Assembly (NCBI GenBank): GCA_024516155.1 | Contig: JAJJXM010000063.1 | Coordinates: forward strand, 248,001-312,000 | Origin: Pyronema omphalodes | Taxonomy: Eukaryota; Ascomycota; Pezizomycetes; Pezizales; Pyronemataceae | Direction: 5' to 3' | Length of the DNA: 64,000 nucleotides | Shown here: piece after piece, positions 44,901 through 54,792 of the stretch | Numbering within the stretch: position 1 is the first letter of the stretch | How the letters are laid out: every line of letters starts with the position of its first letter | Notes under the pieces: generated by a model | Seen by the model: the letters and a program-made list of their open reading frames with translations, nothing else | Told to the model about the DNA's origin: nothing | Databases searched by the model: none | Made by a program: the position numbers and the translations under genes

Positions 44901-46440
44901 CCTTCCAGGGAATCATGTTTGTTCTTCCCCGCTCGGATTATTGTACTTGCGAGTTCCAATTCCTCGGAAGTGGCAATTGATTTGGCGGGAGCATTTTCCC
45001 AGTTCCCCGGTTCTTTCTGGTTGGCTGGCGCAGTAGCGATTGATTTGGCGGGAGCGGGTTCCCAGTTCCCCGGTTCCTGCTCGTTGGCTGGCGCTTGCGG
45101 GGGTTGTGTCAGGGAACTAGGAACGGACGTTCAAAGAACACACTGAACACTACCGGCAAGAGGGACTAGGCAGGTTCCGGGACGGGGAACGGCAGGACAA
45201 GGACCGAAGTGCTCGTCAGACGGACGGCACACAAAACAGGAACAGGGACAAGGACAAGAGTGACGTAGGACTTGGGAGAAGAAGTCTTATATTAGGAGCA
45301 AGGAGAAGACACAAGACGTTCGATGGAGAATCTCGACAACGGGGAGGCAAGCCTCCTTATGTACAAAGGGGCGGCCAGCACTCTTGCTGGGCCGTCATCC
45401 AACATCGCTACCTGAAGCTTCCGTTCTCCATCAATTCACCTGCGACGCCACAGCTCTCCAGCTCGTGGTACGTCATCCATCATCAATCAGTCTCTCAGTC
45501 ACGACGGCACGGCACACACAACAACACAACAACACAACAGCAACACAACACAACACGGCAAGACAACGGCACGATGTCAATCAACAATCACGACAACATA
45601 ATGATGACGCAACACAACGGCTCGTCAGCCGTGTGCCGTGACAGGTTGCCGCGAAGCGCACTGAGGCGAGTCGGGATCGCCCTCGGTGGATTCCGCGCGC
45701 CTAGATCCCTGCACGCTTTCCATATCCTCGTTCTCTGACTCTTCCACTTCTTCTCCTTCTTCATGCTCTCCTATACTTTCTCCCCAAATCTCTTGGATGC
45801 GATGCTCATCTTCCTCATCCGTCTGGAGCATCTCTTCCGGCCCTTCCATACCATAGTCGTGCTCCGCTTCCTCATGTATCCGTCGATTATATTCTTTTTC
45901 CGCCCCTCGTTCCGACACGGTCGTGGCATGGGGTGAGGTAGGAAAACAGTTCTTTCCACATTTTTCGGAGTTGAAGACAATCCTCCCCTCCTTCCAGTCG
46001 ATGCTGGGATTGTGTTTGCGCAACCACGGCAGTCCCAGGATAATAGGTGTGTTGCCAATGGTAATACAGTGGAGCCTAATCTCTTCGCTATGGTCGTTGA
46101 TCACCATGGTCACCATGGCATCGTGGGTTACTGGGCCCCCATCCAATTCCCGTCCATCTACACCGAGAAGCTTTCGTGGGGTTAATTTTTTCGCGCAGGG
46201 CAATCCCTGCTGTCTCACGTATTTTCGATCCATGAAATTCTCCGTGGCCCCGCAGTCGATCATGGCCGTTGTGTGGTATTCTTTCTTATTTCGTCCGATG
46301 AATTTTACTCGCAGGATAATCTTTTCGTTTCTTCCGTATGGTCCTACACTCGATATTCTATCCGCCGGTCCTGCCGTGGTTGAACTGGTGGGCGCCAGTT
46401 GCCCCAGGAATCCACCTTGACCTTTTATTCCTGGGGACTC
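41936..46440 (-). pseudogene. Gypsy-2 Pol, interrupted by a solo LTR, nonsense and frameshift
   Basis: Pol follows gag in the -1 frame. Order: protease DCGATEN with LGLPWLRKHNP (from about 46263), an acidic Glu-rich linker, the solo LTR, an EPGNWEPAP repeat linker, RT ([35 protein letters not shown]) from 44840, TGA at 43851-43853 where the sister copy has a Cys codon, RNase H ([11 protein letters not shown]), a frameshift near 43430, then integrase (HHDSQAAGHPGR, CDTC, SMDCITGLP, SDRGSLF, TERVNAILEQYL). A C-terminal chromodomain (EEEWEVEEIVDPRRHRG) ends at 41936. The integrase-chromodomain frame (41936-43306) is intact over 456 codons. Confidence 0.92.
45107..45643 (-). mobile_element. Solo LTR of the Gypsy-1 family inside Gypsy-2
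   Basis: A 537-bp copy of the Gypsy-1 LTR flanked by GGTTG on both sides (45102-45106, 45644-45648). Excision on paper rejoins the pol linker of Gypsy-2 (CASRQ to PPQAPA in the sister copy). It is visibly more diverged from the two Gypsy-1 LTRs than they are from each other, so it marks a separate, older insertion followed by LTR-LTR recombination. Confidence 0.95.
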
Positions 46441-47332
46441 TCTTCTCCCGACGTCTCACCGAGTCCCTCTTTTACCAATGTAGTTTCCGCCGGTCTGAAT
46501 AATTTCTTACTTAGGCACTTCGCAGCGTAGTGTCCCACATTCCCACAGTTAAAACATTCGTTATTCCGCTTCCGCCTATCCTCCTCCATCCTATCCCTTG
46601 GTTTCAGTCGACGAGTGGAATCTAATTCCATTGGTTTGGGGTCTGAGAGTCGAGAGTCGTGTCCCTGCCCCTTAAGGTGGGGGTGGTGATAGAATTGAGG
46701 TTCATATCGGGTCCTCAGGGTTCGGAAATTGAATAGTCGGTTGTCTAACGCTATGGCCTTGTTGGCGAATTCCGTGAGGTCCGTTGGTCGTTCGTCAAGG
46801 AGTGCTAACTGTCGTTGGACGTCTGTGTTTAGTCCATCACTGAATTGATCGATGTAGGTTTCGTCATTATATCTTAAGTCGGATTTGATTCTTTGAAATT
46901 CGGCCCAGTATGCAGCGGCGGATCGCGCGCCCTGCCTGATCATCTTGAACTTTCTTCTTGCTACTTCTTTTCAGTCGGCTTCCCCGAAGGCCCTACTGAC
47001 AGCGTTCTTGAAGGCCTCCCAGGTCGTGTTTACGCTTTTCCCCTCCTTGATGGACGGCTCGATCCATGCCAAGCGTTACCTCTGCAGCGGGAGCTCGCAT
47101 AGTTTACATTTTTTTGTTCGGTGTCGAACCTATTCCCTTCACAATTGAACTTCAGTTCGCATTGCGTCAGGAATGCCCTCAGCTTGGTTCTTTCCCCGTA
47201 GTACAGCTCCGGGTCTTCCACCTTGGGGTTACTGTTTGTCGTGGGGCGATGGAGTTGGATGAGGATCTGGTTCAACTGCTCCTGGGTCATCGTGACAGGA
47301 GTGACAAGTCCCAATCCTGCCGGGGTCGCCAT
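46425..47332 (-). pseudogene. Gypsy-2 gag, frameshifted
   Basis: The probable start is ATG 47332 (MATPAGLGLVTPVTMTQEQL). The capsid-like sequence (LYYGERTKLRAFLTQCELKF) runs to a frameshift near 47040, where the sister element at 59.6 kb continues WAWIEPSIKEG. The frame re-enters as RQGARSAAAYWAEFQRIKSD and ends with the zinc knuckle CFNCGNVGHYAAKC and TAA at 46425. Pol opens in the -1 frame around this stop; unlike Gypsy-1 there is no canonical slippery heptamer (sequence AGT CCC CAG GAA TAA). Confidence 0.85.
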
Positions 47333-47496
47333 TTCCGCAGGGTTGTCGGTAGTGGTATGGGCAGTTCGGGGGATTCGGGGGTCTGTGGTCTGGATGGTTG
47401 TTCGGGGGTCACTGGGCTTGCCGATCCGGTCGGTTCTTGTTCGATATGTTCTCCGAGCTCTTTTAGCTGAAAGGACGCCACTGTGTGCGCCTACTT

Positions 47497-47560
47497 CTGG
47501 GTTTTCTGGGTTTTCTGGGTTTTCTGGGTTTTCTGGGTTTTCTGGGTTTTCTGGGTTTTC
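47497..47560 (-). repeat. 9-bp repeat in Gypsy-2 leader (Glu-Asn-Pro)n
   Basis: About seven CTGGGTTTT units (plus strand) between the 5' LTR and gag. In one minus frame they encode (ENP)n. The sister copy at 59.66 kb has only about two units, so this leader repeat has expanded or contracted. Confidence 0.9.
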
Positions 47561-47597
47561 CTTCCGCGTTGGGTGTCGTACACAGGACGCAATCAAA

Positions 47598-48333
47598 TAT
47601 CAGAATCCGTGTCCACGGTTACTGACGACAGGCAGCGCGGGGGTTTCGGCGGCGAGGAGGGCGGCGGCGGTTTAGGTAAGGCTGGTAGGTTGGGAATGGG
47701 CAAGGGTTTGGCTGGGAAATCACAGGTGAGTTTCGGAGAGATAGGGATATCACAAGGGAACTTTTGTAGATAGGATTATAGTAAATAGAAACTTGATTGC
47801 GTGAAGAAATAAACTACATACAAATTTCCTCCTCTTATACTTGCTCCTTCATGACTCGTGACTCAGCATTCTCCGCCTGCGGAGAATGCTCTCAATGCTA
47901 ACCGCCGTGATAACTACATACATGACCAACATCCCCCACCATTGCCAACCGCCGTAATTCCAAATATGAAAACACGGGAACAATACATACCAAAAGATAA
48001 CTCCCTTGCTAACCGCCGTAATTCCAAATAATAATAAAGAAAGAGTACATGCCAAAAGAGATAACTACCTGGCTAACCGCCGCAACTCCAACTACATAAG
48101 AGATAAGTAGAAGATTCCAACATTTTCCTAGCCGCCGTGATACCTAAAATAAATTCAAATAATAAATAACTCCTAACATATGAAAATCCCCGGCAAGGGG
48201 CCCAGCCCCTTGCCCTAACCCTATCCCTATCACTTCATGATGGCGTAGCAGGTTGCTAGGGTGATGGCAACCACCCAGAGCCCTGCCGTGGTGACGGCGG
48301 AGGCCAGGAGCATGTAACGGGAGCATTGTGACA
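47598..48333 (-). repeat. Gypsy-2 5' LTR (736 bp)
   Basis: The partner of 40177-40973 but 61 bp shorter, equal to one internal tandem unit (three to four AACCGCCGT-bearing units here against one more in the 3' LTR). It shares the GCATTCTCCGC hairpin (with a different loop) and the end sequences. Confidence 0.93.
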
Positions 48334-48338
48334 ACCAC

Positions 48339-48396
48339 GGCATCTGACCTAGATGCTATGGTGGATGCCGAAGTGCCGGATGACTCCCAATGCTGA
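48339..48396 (+). pseudogene. LINE ORF1 terminal segment
   Basis: After the Gypsy-2 target duplication ORF1 resumes (TASDLDAMVDAEVPDDSQC) and stops at TGA 48394-48396. The stop overlaps the ORF2 start: CA-ATGC-TGA. Confidence 0.75.
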
Positions 48397-51300
48397 AGTG
48401 CCTTACGGTACTTCAAACAAATTGCCGAAAGAGCGGTGAGGCTCTGACGGCGGTGATGGAGAGCGGTCTCGCTCTAGGGGCGGATGTGGTTTTGGTTCAG
48501 GAACCCCCGATGTTCCAAGGCTGGCGTCATCCAGCCTATGAGTTCCTGTGGGGAGGAAGGGTCCTGACGGGGAGAAGTAGGAATTCGGCGTGGCAGCTTC
48601 GTCCACGAGAGGACTTAGCTGCGCCCGGGGAAGGTGACCTCCAGGTGCTGGATGTCACATGCAGAGGTCATAAACAATTACGCATTGTGAATGTTTATGA
48701 CGCTCCGCCAACCGACGATGGAGTGCGCCCTGCACGCAACGCGGACTGGCGCAGGATTATAGGACGGGACACTATTCTAGCTGGCGATTTGAATGCTCAC
48801 AGCAGAAGGTGGAACCCCCTGTGCGAGAGACCACTCCATCATCAGTTCTTGGAGGATCCGATGGACTCATTCGATCTCCGCTATGTCGGTGATGGGAAAG
48901 AAACCCACACCAAAACGGGCCAGATCCGACATAGCGTGATCCCCTTAGTCCTGACGACGATGGAACTGGAAGCCCACGTGGCTGCGAAGCCCCTCGACGA
49001 CCCGAACCACTCCACAACGTCCCATCATGAAGCGCTGATCTGGAAGGTGGACTCTGTGACGGTCCCGGAGGACTTCCACGCCCCGACTAGAGGATGGGCG
49101 CTAGGAGAATGGCTGGAGAGTGACGACGGAGCGCAGAAAGCGGCGTTAGATTATCGCCATCGAAGCGAACGCAGACCGCTCCTGTCTGATCACTGCTCCG
49201 GGAACGACGTCGAGGAAGAGGTTTTTTGGGTGCGTCAACAGTTGGTAGACATGCTGAACACTCATGCTAGGAAGATCCCAATCACCGCTCGCTCTAAAAA
49301 GTGGTGGCACCCCGACGTAAAGGCAGCACGCAGTGAGTATGGCCGGAAACGGAGGGCAGCCAAATGAGGCCAGTCCACCACAGACGAAGAACACCGCCTA
49401 CGCAACGCCTACCTCAGCACCCAGCGTCGCCACAAGCGAGAGTGTTGGGTTTCGTTCCTAGAGGGAGCCAACGGGGAAGTGGTCTGGAAAGTTCTTCGAG
49501 CAACCATACCGCCACATGCTGCGGTGGTTGGATCTCTCGAGGACGAGCAGGGCAATCAGGCTGACGAGGAGGACGCCAAACGTCGGATGCTCGCTGACGT
49601 TTCCTTTCCCCCCCCTAATCCATACCCCGGTCACAGTGGCAACGCAGGTCCCCCAGGACGCGGATTCCTCCGAGTGACCCAAGAACTGGTCTCCGATTCG
49701 ATCCACGGTCAGAGCAACTCCAAAGCTTTGGGTGGTGATGGGTTAGGAGTACCTATCATTAAGGCACTCATGAGATGGGACCCTGAACGGGTGACCTCCA
49801 TTGTCTATCATTGCGTGCGGCTAGGATTCCACCCAGGCGACTGGAAAACTGCCAAAGGAGTCTGTATCTCCAAACCGGGAAAGACTTCTTACCGCAAAGC
49901 AAAAAGTTTCCGCATCATCTCCTCGTTGAGCTGTCTGGGAAAGTTGGTTGAAAAGGTCGTTGCCACCCTCATCGCGGAGGAAGCCGAGAGGTTGAACGCC
50001 TTTCACGCTGGACAATCTGGTGGAAGAAGAGGTCGCTCCCCCGTCGACGCCGCGCCTGTCTTAATCGAGGCGGTGGAATTCGCTTGGGAAAAGCAGAAAA
50101 TCGCGGGAGCTTTAATGATGGACGTCAAAGGGGCCTTCCCCACTGTTAATCGAGATTGTCTCATGCAAAAAATGCGGCGAGCAGGCATGGATGAGTGCTA
50201 TGTTCTGTGGGTGTCTTCGTTTATGAGCGACCGTAGGGTCGAAATATCACTCGGGGGCGAATCAGGAACACCCAGCGAGACGAACACCGGCCTCCCCCAA
50301 GGATCCCCCGTGTTCCCAGTCCTCTTCCTGATCTATATAGCTGACCTCGCCGATTATGTGGAGTCCAGAGTCCCCGACGTCACAGGCCTGTCGTTCGTCG
50401 ATGACGTGACCTGTATCGTAACCGGTGACTCTGCTCGGGAGGTCTCCGACAAGCTTGAACGTGGTGCGAACGCATGTTCGTGGTGGGCCTCTACCAACGC
50501 AGTGGTATTTGAAAAACAAAAGACAGAGGCTATGCTCTTTTCTTGACGGAGAGGAGAGGCTAACCCTGACAAGGTCACAATCTCGGTAGGCCCTCACCAG
50601 ATCCCTTTGGCCTCGACAGCCATCCGTTGGCTCGGCTTTTGGCTCGACCCAAAGCTTACCCTTAACCACCATCACCAAAAGTCGTTAACCAAAGCCAGAC
50701 AACAGCATGCTCGTCTTGCGAGGCTTTGTCGTGCTCAGGGACTTCCTCCGGGGAGCACTGCCAACTTACAAAAAGCGGTGGTCCAGTCAGTGGCTATGTA
50801 TGGCGCTGAGATCAACGCAGTCCGGCGCCTAAAAGGCAAAAGCTCGGGACGCACTGCCCGTCTGCAACTGCTCCTCAACAAGCAAGCACGAGCGGTCACG
50901 GGTTGCTTCAAAACGACTCCACTCGGCTTCTTAATGGCTGAAAGCGCCGTACGTCCAGCGGAAGCACTCATCAAGGGCTGAGAAGCAAAATTTAGGTCAC
51001 GCCTTCTCACACGTCCCCGCCCCGCCCCCCCTCGACCGGCGCCAAACCATCCCCAACCGTTGCGGCTATCACTCGGCTGCTTAAACGTACGGAAAAGGCG
51101 CGCGGGTTCGAAGCAGTCGCAAAAGTAACGGTCCCCGACCACTTCCGTCGCTTCCCCGTGGTAATCACACCCAGGGCTGAAGCTGAAACTTTCGCCCGGA
51201 ACTGGACAAATCTCACATCCACGACATGCATCTGGACAGATGGCTCTCGAATGGAGGGACACACGGGAGCGGGAGTTGTCCGCTACATCAACGGTGCCTT

Positions 51301-52164
51301 TCGTTCTTCCCAGCACGACTTGGGCCGTCATACAGAGGTCTGTGACGCTGAGCTCTACGCCATTCGGCGAGGTCTCAAGGAGTTCCATTCCAACCACTTC
51401 TGGGACCCCAACTCGAATACCAAAGGGATCGTTTTTTCAGACGCCCAAGCTGCCATCAAGCGTCTGGAGACTGATACCCCCAGTCCTGGCCAAGAGCTCG
51501 CCAAACTTATTTCGCTCAAAGCCTACGACCTTCTCTTTGATTCCGGCATCGACGTGGAATTCCATTGGATTCCGGGTCACAGTGACATCCCCGAAAACGA
51601 GGAAGCGTGACGAGTAGCGAAGGAAGCGTCGAACATCGGTGCAACTCCCTTATGCTCAAACGGTGTGACGACCCGGTGTGTGCTGTCCCAGCGTGGGCTT
51701 CCCTGGCGCACCTCAACCGGATCGCAACGGAAACAACATCAACCATCACTCGTTGATGGATCAGGCAACAAACAGCGACCAGCCGTTCCTTCCGCCCCCG
51801 CCAAAGATGGGGAATCCGCCTCGAGCTGGTTTCCCTCCCCAAACGTCGAGGAGCTGTGTTCCTCCAGCTTGCTTCAGGCCACGCTCTCATCGGCACCCAT
51901 CTGGTGCGCGTTAAGAAAAAGGAATCGGACCGGTGCTGGTGGTGCCAGTCGGACAAAAGACAAACCAGAGGCCACCTCTTCGGAGAATGCCCCCGCTGGC
52001 GTAAGGAATTCACGGCGTTGAAAGAGGAGGTTGAGAGAATAAGGGGACGAAGGGGGAGGCCGAGAGGAAGGCTAAAGGTGGTGGACTTGTTTAGGGACGA
52101 TCGACTCACGAAAGCGATCTTGGAAATTTTATCTGCAACGGAGATAGGCAGAAGATATGTATAG
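48390..52164 (+). pseudogene. LINE ORF2: endonuclease, reverse transcriptase, RNase H, CCHC
   Basis: It starts at ATG 48390. The APE-type endonuclease has LQTNCRKSGEALT, VLVQEPP, ILAGDLNAHSRRW and TTSHHEAL. TGA at 49365 is in frame and the same frame continues into RT: SKALGGDGLGVPIIKAL, MMDVKGAFPTVNRD, TGLPQGSPVFPVLF and catalytic FVDD (50398-50409). Further in-frame TGA codons lie at 50544 and 50979. A frameshift before 51158 leads to RNase H (WTDGSRMEGHTGAGV, AELYAIRRGL, WIPGHSDIPENE) and another before 51856 leads to the CCHC end (CWWCQSDKRQTRGHLFGEC). The domain order is that of Tad1. Every in-frame stop is TGA, as expected if CGA decayed by C-to-T change. Confidence 0.92.
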
Positions 52165-52480
52165 GCACGGGTAGAAGGGCCAGCTGCTTGGAGGGCGAAC
52201 TGAAATCTTTTCATTACTTTTCTTTTGATGTTGACGATTTTTTCTTTTTTTTTCTTTGGTTACAAGAGGGGAATACGTGAGCGATACTGGGGACTGACAG
52301 GTTTCGGCTGGGGTTAGGACTTTTTGTTTCTTTTTTGTTTCTTTATTTACTTATCTTTTCAGGGGACGTCACGGGGAGCAGGAGATTGGGGAGCCTCTTT
52401 AGGTGGTCTCGGCCACGAGGACAGGAAAAACGGATTTAGTTTCCCGCATAGGCCTTAAAGGCCTCGAACGGTGTATGATT

Positions 52481-52504
52481 AAAATCAAATCAAATCAAAT
52501 CAAA
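52481..52504 (+). repeat. LINE 3' tail, (AAATC)n
   Basis: Four to five AAATC units precede the right target-site copy. Short tandem tails instead of poly-A are common in this LINE group. The same tail ends the 52-bp LINE stub at 53.75 kb. Confidence 0.9.
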
Positions 52505-52519
52505 TCTACCGCCATCCGG

Positions 52520-52904
52520 AAGACCTCTCAAACAACCTCAACCGACATCCCCCCATCTCTCAACCTTAACACCGCTGATTCTGGAGCTCCTTCAAAATGC
52601 TTGCTCGCTGCACACCTCCTAGTCGAATACCTAAATCTATACAACAGATTTCTGCGCGCATTGATCTTACCGCACATCCAAATTACTTAATAACCTGGAA
52701 TGCGGCTTCGACGCGTCGTTGTTGATCGCCGCTCCGAATATTCAATTGACGATTATGTTTCACCGGTAGCACCACCGTTTATCACGAGCTTGTTCATAAC
52801 ACTACTATAAGCCGTCCGAAATATCCACCAAAGTATCGTCCGACGACTGGTCCAAGGCGTAAACACCCCACCACCCACCCGTCAACTGTCCGGAATGACA
52901 GCCC
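52520..52904. other. Host flank, no gene recognised
   Basis: Single-copy-looking sequence between the LINE target site and the small gene that follows. It may contain that gene's promoter and 5' UTR. Short open frames only. Confidence 0.4.
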
Positions 52905-53663
52905 ATGCTTACAAACACTAACACCAATCGGCCACCACCTAGAAGCACATGCCAAAACGTGGTCTTCGAACATGAAGGTATCCAGTACATCCATGAACTT
53001 GAATTTTAACTATGATTTTTATTCCTATCTTTGGGCAGGTATCTTGCCCCTGGATCTGGAACCTGAACCGGTCAATGACGGGAGTTGGGTGCAGAACCAT
53101 GTCGTCAGGAACACATCAAGGACGCGCATGATAACTTATACTGCTTCTGAAGGGGCTTGTGGTAGAAAGTACAAAGGAATGAAGAGCTTGAGACCCCTGG
53201 AGGTACGCACCCTTGAGATGACTTGCGAAGGCAAGCTCATGATATCGCCTTTGTACTATGGCTTGGTGCAAGGTGATCATAGTATTGGACGTTCTGGCCT
53301 ATTTGTGTGTATTTCGCTATTCTGATGCTGATATTAGTCCTGAAACTATGCAGGAAATCATGAAGGTAGGGCTGCGTTGCGTTAGTATATATTCCCAACC
53401 AACTCGGGCTTGATCTTGTCTCGCATCCGCTGTTTTGGTATCCTTATTTCAAGAATCATTCAGCATCAATTCGACACATATCATTTGCAGATTCTCAGGA
53501 ACCAAGAACCATTGCTGGATTCCGAGTTGTTATAAAGCGGTACCCCGATAATGAAAATGCATATCCCCCGCTGCCATCCCAACTCCAGGTTCAGAGAACA
53601 CATTTTCCGCCGTCAAAGTTCCTCATCTTATGCCCGATATCGTTCGAACGACGACAATCATGA
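52905..53663 (+). CDS. Hypothetical four-exon small protein
   Basis: Not a recognised family. Four exons (52905-52977, 53040-53272 with the acceptor AG at 53037-53038 so exon 2 begins at 53039, 53354-53365, 53491-53663) join in phase to 163 residues. The introns have good signals: GTATCC/GGGCAG, GTGATC/TATGCAG with TGCTGATA, and GTAGGG/TTTGCAG. The third exon is only 12 nt. The product has VVFEHEGILPLDLEPEPVN, then CGRKYKGMKSLRPLEVRTLE, and ends GFRVVIKRYPDNENAYPPLP and a hydrophobic CPISFERRQS. A TGA lies in frame just before the ATG. The smooth joining and protein-like sequence suggest a real, possibly incomplete gene. The 3' end could extend through a further intron disrupted by the nearby LINE stub. 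Confidence 0.45.
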
Positions 53664-53701
53664 TCATGATTGGTTCACAACCAGAACTACCGACGATTAC
53701 T

Positions 53702-53753
53702 TACGTCATAACCTTAAGGTTGGGAACGTTCAAGAAAATCAAATCAAATCAAA
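53702..53753 (+). mobile_element. 52-bp, extremely 5'-truncated LINE copy
   Basis: It is flanked by the 14-bp duplication TACCGACGATTACT (53688-53701, 53754-53767). The insert ends in the same AAATCAAATC tail as the LINE at 52.5 kb, and the preceding bases (CCTTAAGGTTGGGAACG) resemble the LINE 3' end (CCTTAAAGGCCTCGAACG). It sits about 40 bp after the stop of the small gene. Confidence 0.85.
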
Positions 53754-53826
53754 TACCGACGATTACTAGTCCCCCTTCTATCATCAACTAAATTCCCATC
53801 CATCCTCCTCAACCTGCTCAACCCCA

Positions 53827-54792
53827 TCAAACTCCACCTCCTCCACCTCGTTCTCGTCGGACAATTTCTCTTCCTATCAATGCGAATCCGAACAATGGTA
53901 CAAGGCTGACACCGCTGGCTACGACAATAAGAACTGAAACACTTCGACTCTCAATATGGTAGACTACTGCATCGTCTAACTCATACGAATCCAGCGAAGG
54001 CCATGTCTCATAGAATACAGAAGCTAAGCCAGCCATTAGTCGTCGAAACTCACTACCGAATACTGTCAAGGACCGTGGGAGCAATGTTCGTTTTGATGAG
54101 ACAATTGTTAGCGCTGAGATTACATATAACAGAACATGGTGGGAGGCGCAAGTCATACTTAATATACTGTACCTTGAGCCGGCCGAGTGCGATGTACTTT
54201 CTTGAGGACGCGTGGACAAGCCACTATTAGGAAGCAGCAGAAGGACTAAATACTTGCCAGGGGTATTTAACGAAGATGTAAAGGAGTATGGATATATGGG
54301 AATGTGCGCTGTGAGCATTGGGAACGGGTTATGTTGAAAGTCCCAGAAAGAATAAGGCTGGCTTGGAGGTTGTGGGGGGATGGGATGCTGAGAGTTAAGA
54401 TTGCATGAGAGGGATACTGGCAATGCCAGAGGACATTTGGACAGAATGCAGCGAATTGGAGTGTGACAGGAACGCACCTGAGGAGGTTGCGGGGGAGCAA
54501 ATGTGATAAGACAGGGTTGAAAATCTTCTTGTTGTTTATTGGACAAAGGTGGTTCTACGTGATTCATGGGTAAGTAATATGATAAACTGCCGTAGTGAGC
54601 TCTTACTTGATCTTTCCCTTCGCCAAAAAATGCGATATACTCGTACCTTTGATTTGGTTGCGGTATCTGACGCTTGAAGCGCTCCGAAAGCCTTTGTGTG
54701 ATGGTCGGAATACCTACCTCTTGGCTTCCCTGTTTATGAATCACTTTTCCAACTGCATACGGAAAGATATTTCTGTCTGACATCAACAACAC
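53827..54792 (-). CDS. Hypothetical protein, long minus-strand ORF
   Basis: An uninterrupted frame of about 321 codons, far longer than expected by chance, with no recognised domain. The first 80 residues look most protein-like (NIFPYAVGKVIHKQGSQEVG, RYEYIAFFGEGKDQ). The centre is Pro/Ser-rich (IPPQPPSQPYSFWDF). The last third includes a hydrophobic stretch (VSVLIVVASGVSLVPLFGFA) that could be membrane-spanning. It may be a spliced gene whose central part is intronic. A plus-strand frame around 54740-55057 (GKIFLSDINNTKPLVFLWLG) is an alternative reading of the first part. Confidence 0.35.
   Translation of the reverse strand: MLLMSDRNIFPYAVGKVIHKQGSQEVGIPTITQRLSERFKRQIPQPNQRYEYIAFFGEGKDQVRAHYGSLSYYLPMNHVEPPLSNKQQEDFQPCLITFAPPQPPQVRSCHTPIRCILSKCPLALPVSLSCNLNSQHPIPPQPPSQPYSFWDFQHNPFPMLTAHIPIYPYSFTSSLNTPGKYLVLLLLPNSGLSTRPQESTSHSAGSRYSILSMTCASHHVLLYVISALTIVSSKRTLLPRSLTVFGSEFRRLMAGLASVFYETWPSLDSYELDDAVVYHIESRSVSVLIVVASGVSLVPLFGFALIGREIVRRERGGGGGV

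Larger units (their letters stand above)
40177..48333 (-). mobile_element. Gypsy-2: chromoviral Ty3/Gypsy element with a third ORF
   Basis: Transcribed on the minus strand, with LTRs at 40177-40973 (797 bp) and 47598-48333 (736 bp) and the duplication ACCAC (40172-40176, 48334-48338). Internal order: gag, pol with chromodomain, then a third ORF before the 3' LTR. A polypurine tract (GGAGGGGGGGC) sits just inside the 3' LTR at 40974-40988. A solo LTR of the Gypsy-1 family (45107-45643) interrupts pol, so Gypsy-2 was already resident when a Gypsy-1 relative inserted. Without it the element is about 7.6 kb. Confidence 0.95.
31896..52504 (+). mobile_element. Tad1-like non-LTR retrotransposon (LINE), twice interrupted
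   Basis: The element lies between 15-bp direct repeats (31881-31895 and 52505-52519) and ends in AAATC repeats. Net of the two Gypsy insertions it is about 6.0 kb. ORF1 is gag-like with zinc knuckles; ORF2 has endonuclease, reverse transcriptase, RNase H and a terminal CCHC motif, the order found in Tad1/I-group fungal LINEs. The 5' end may be complete because a GC-rich leader precedes ORF1. It is inactive here: ORF1 is split twice and ORF2 has several stops and frameshifts. Confidence 0.9.
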
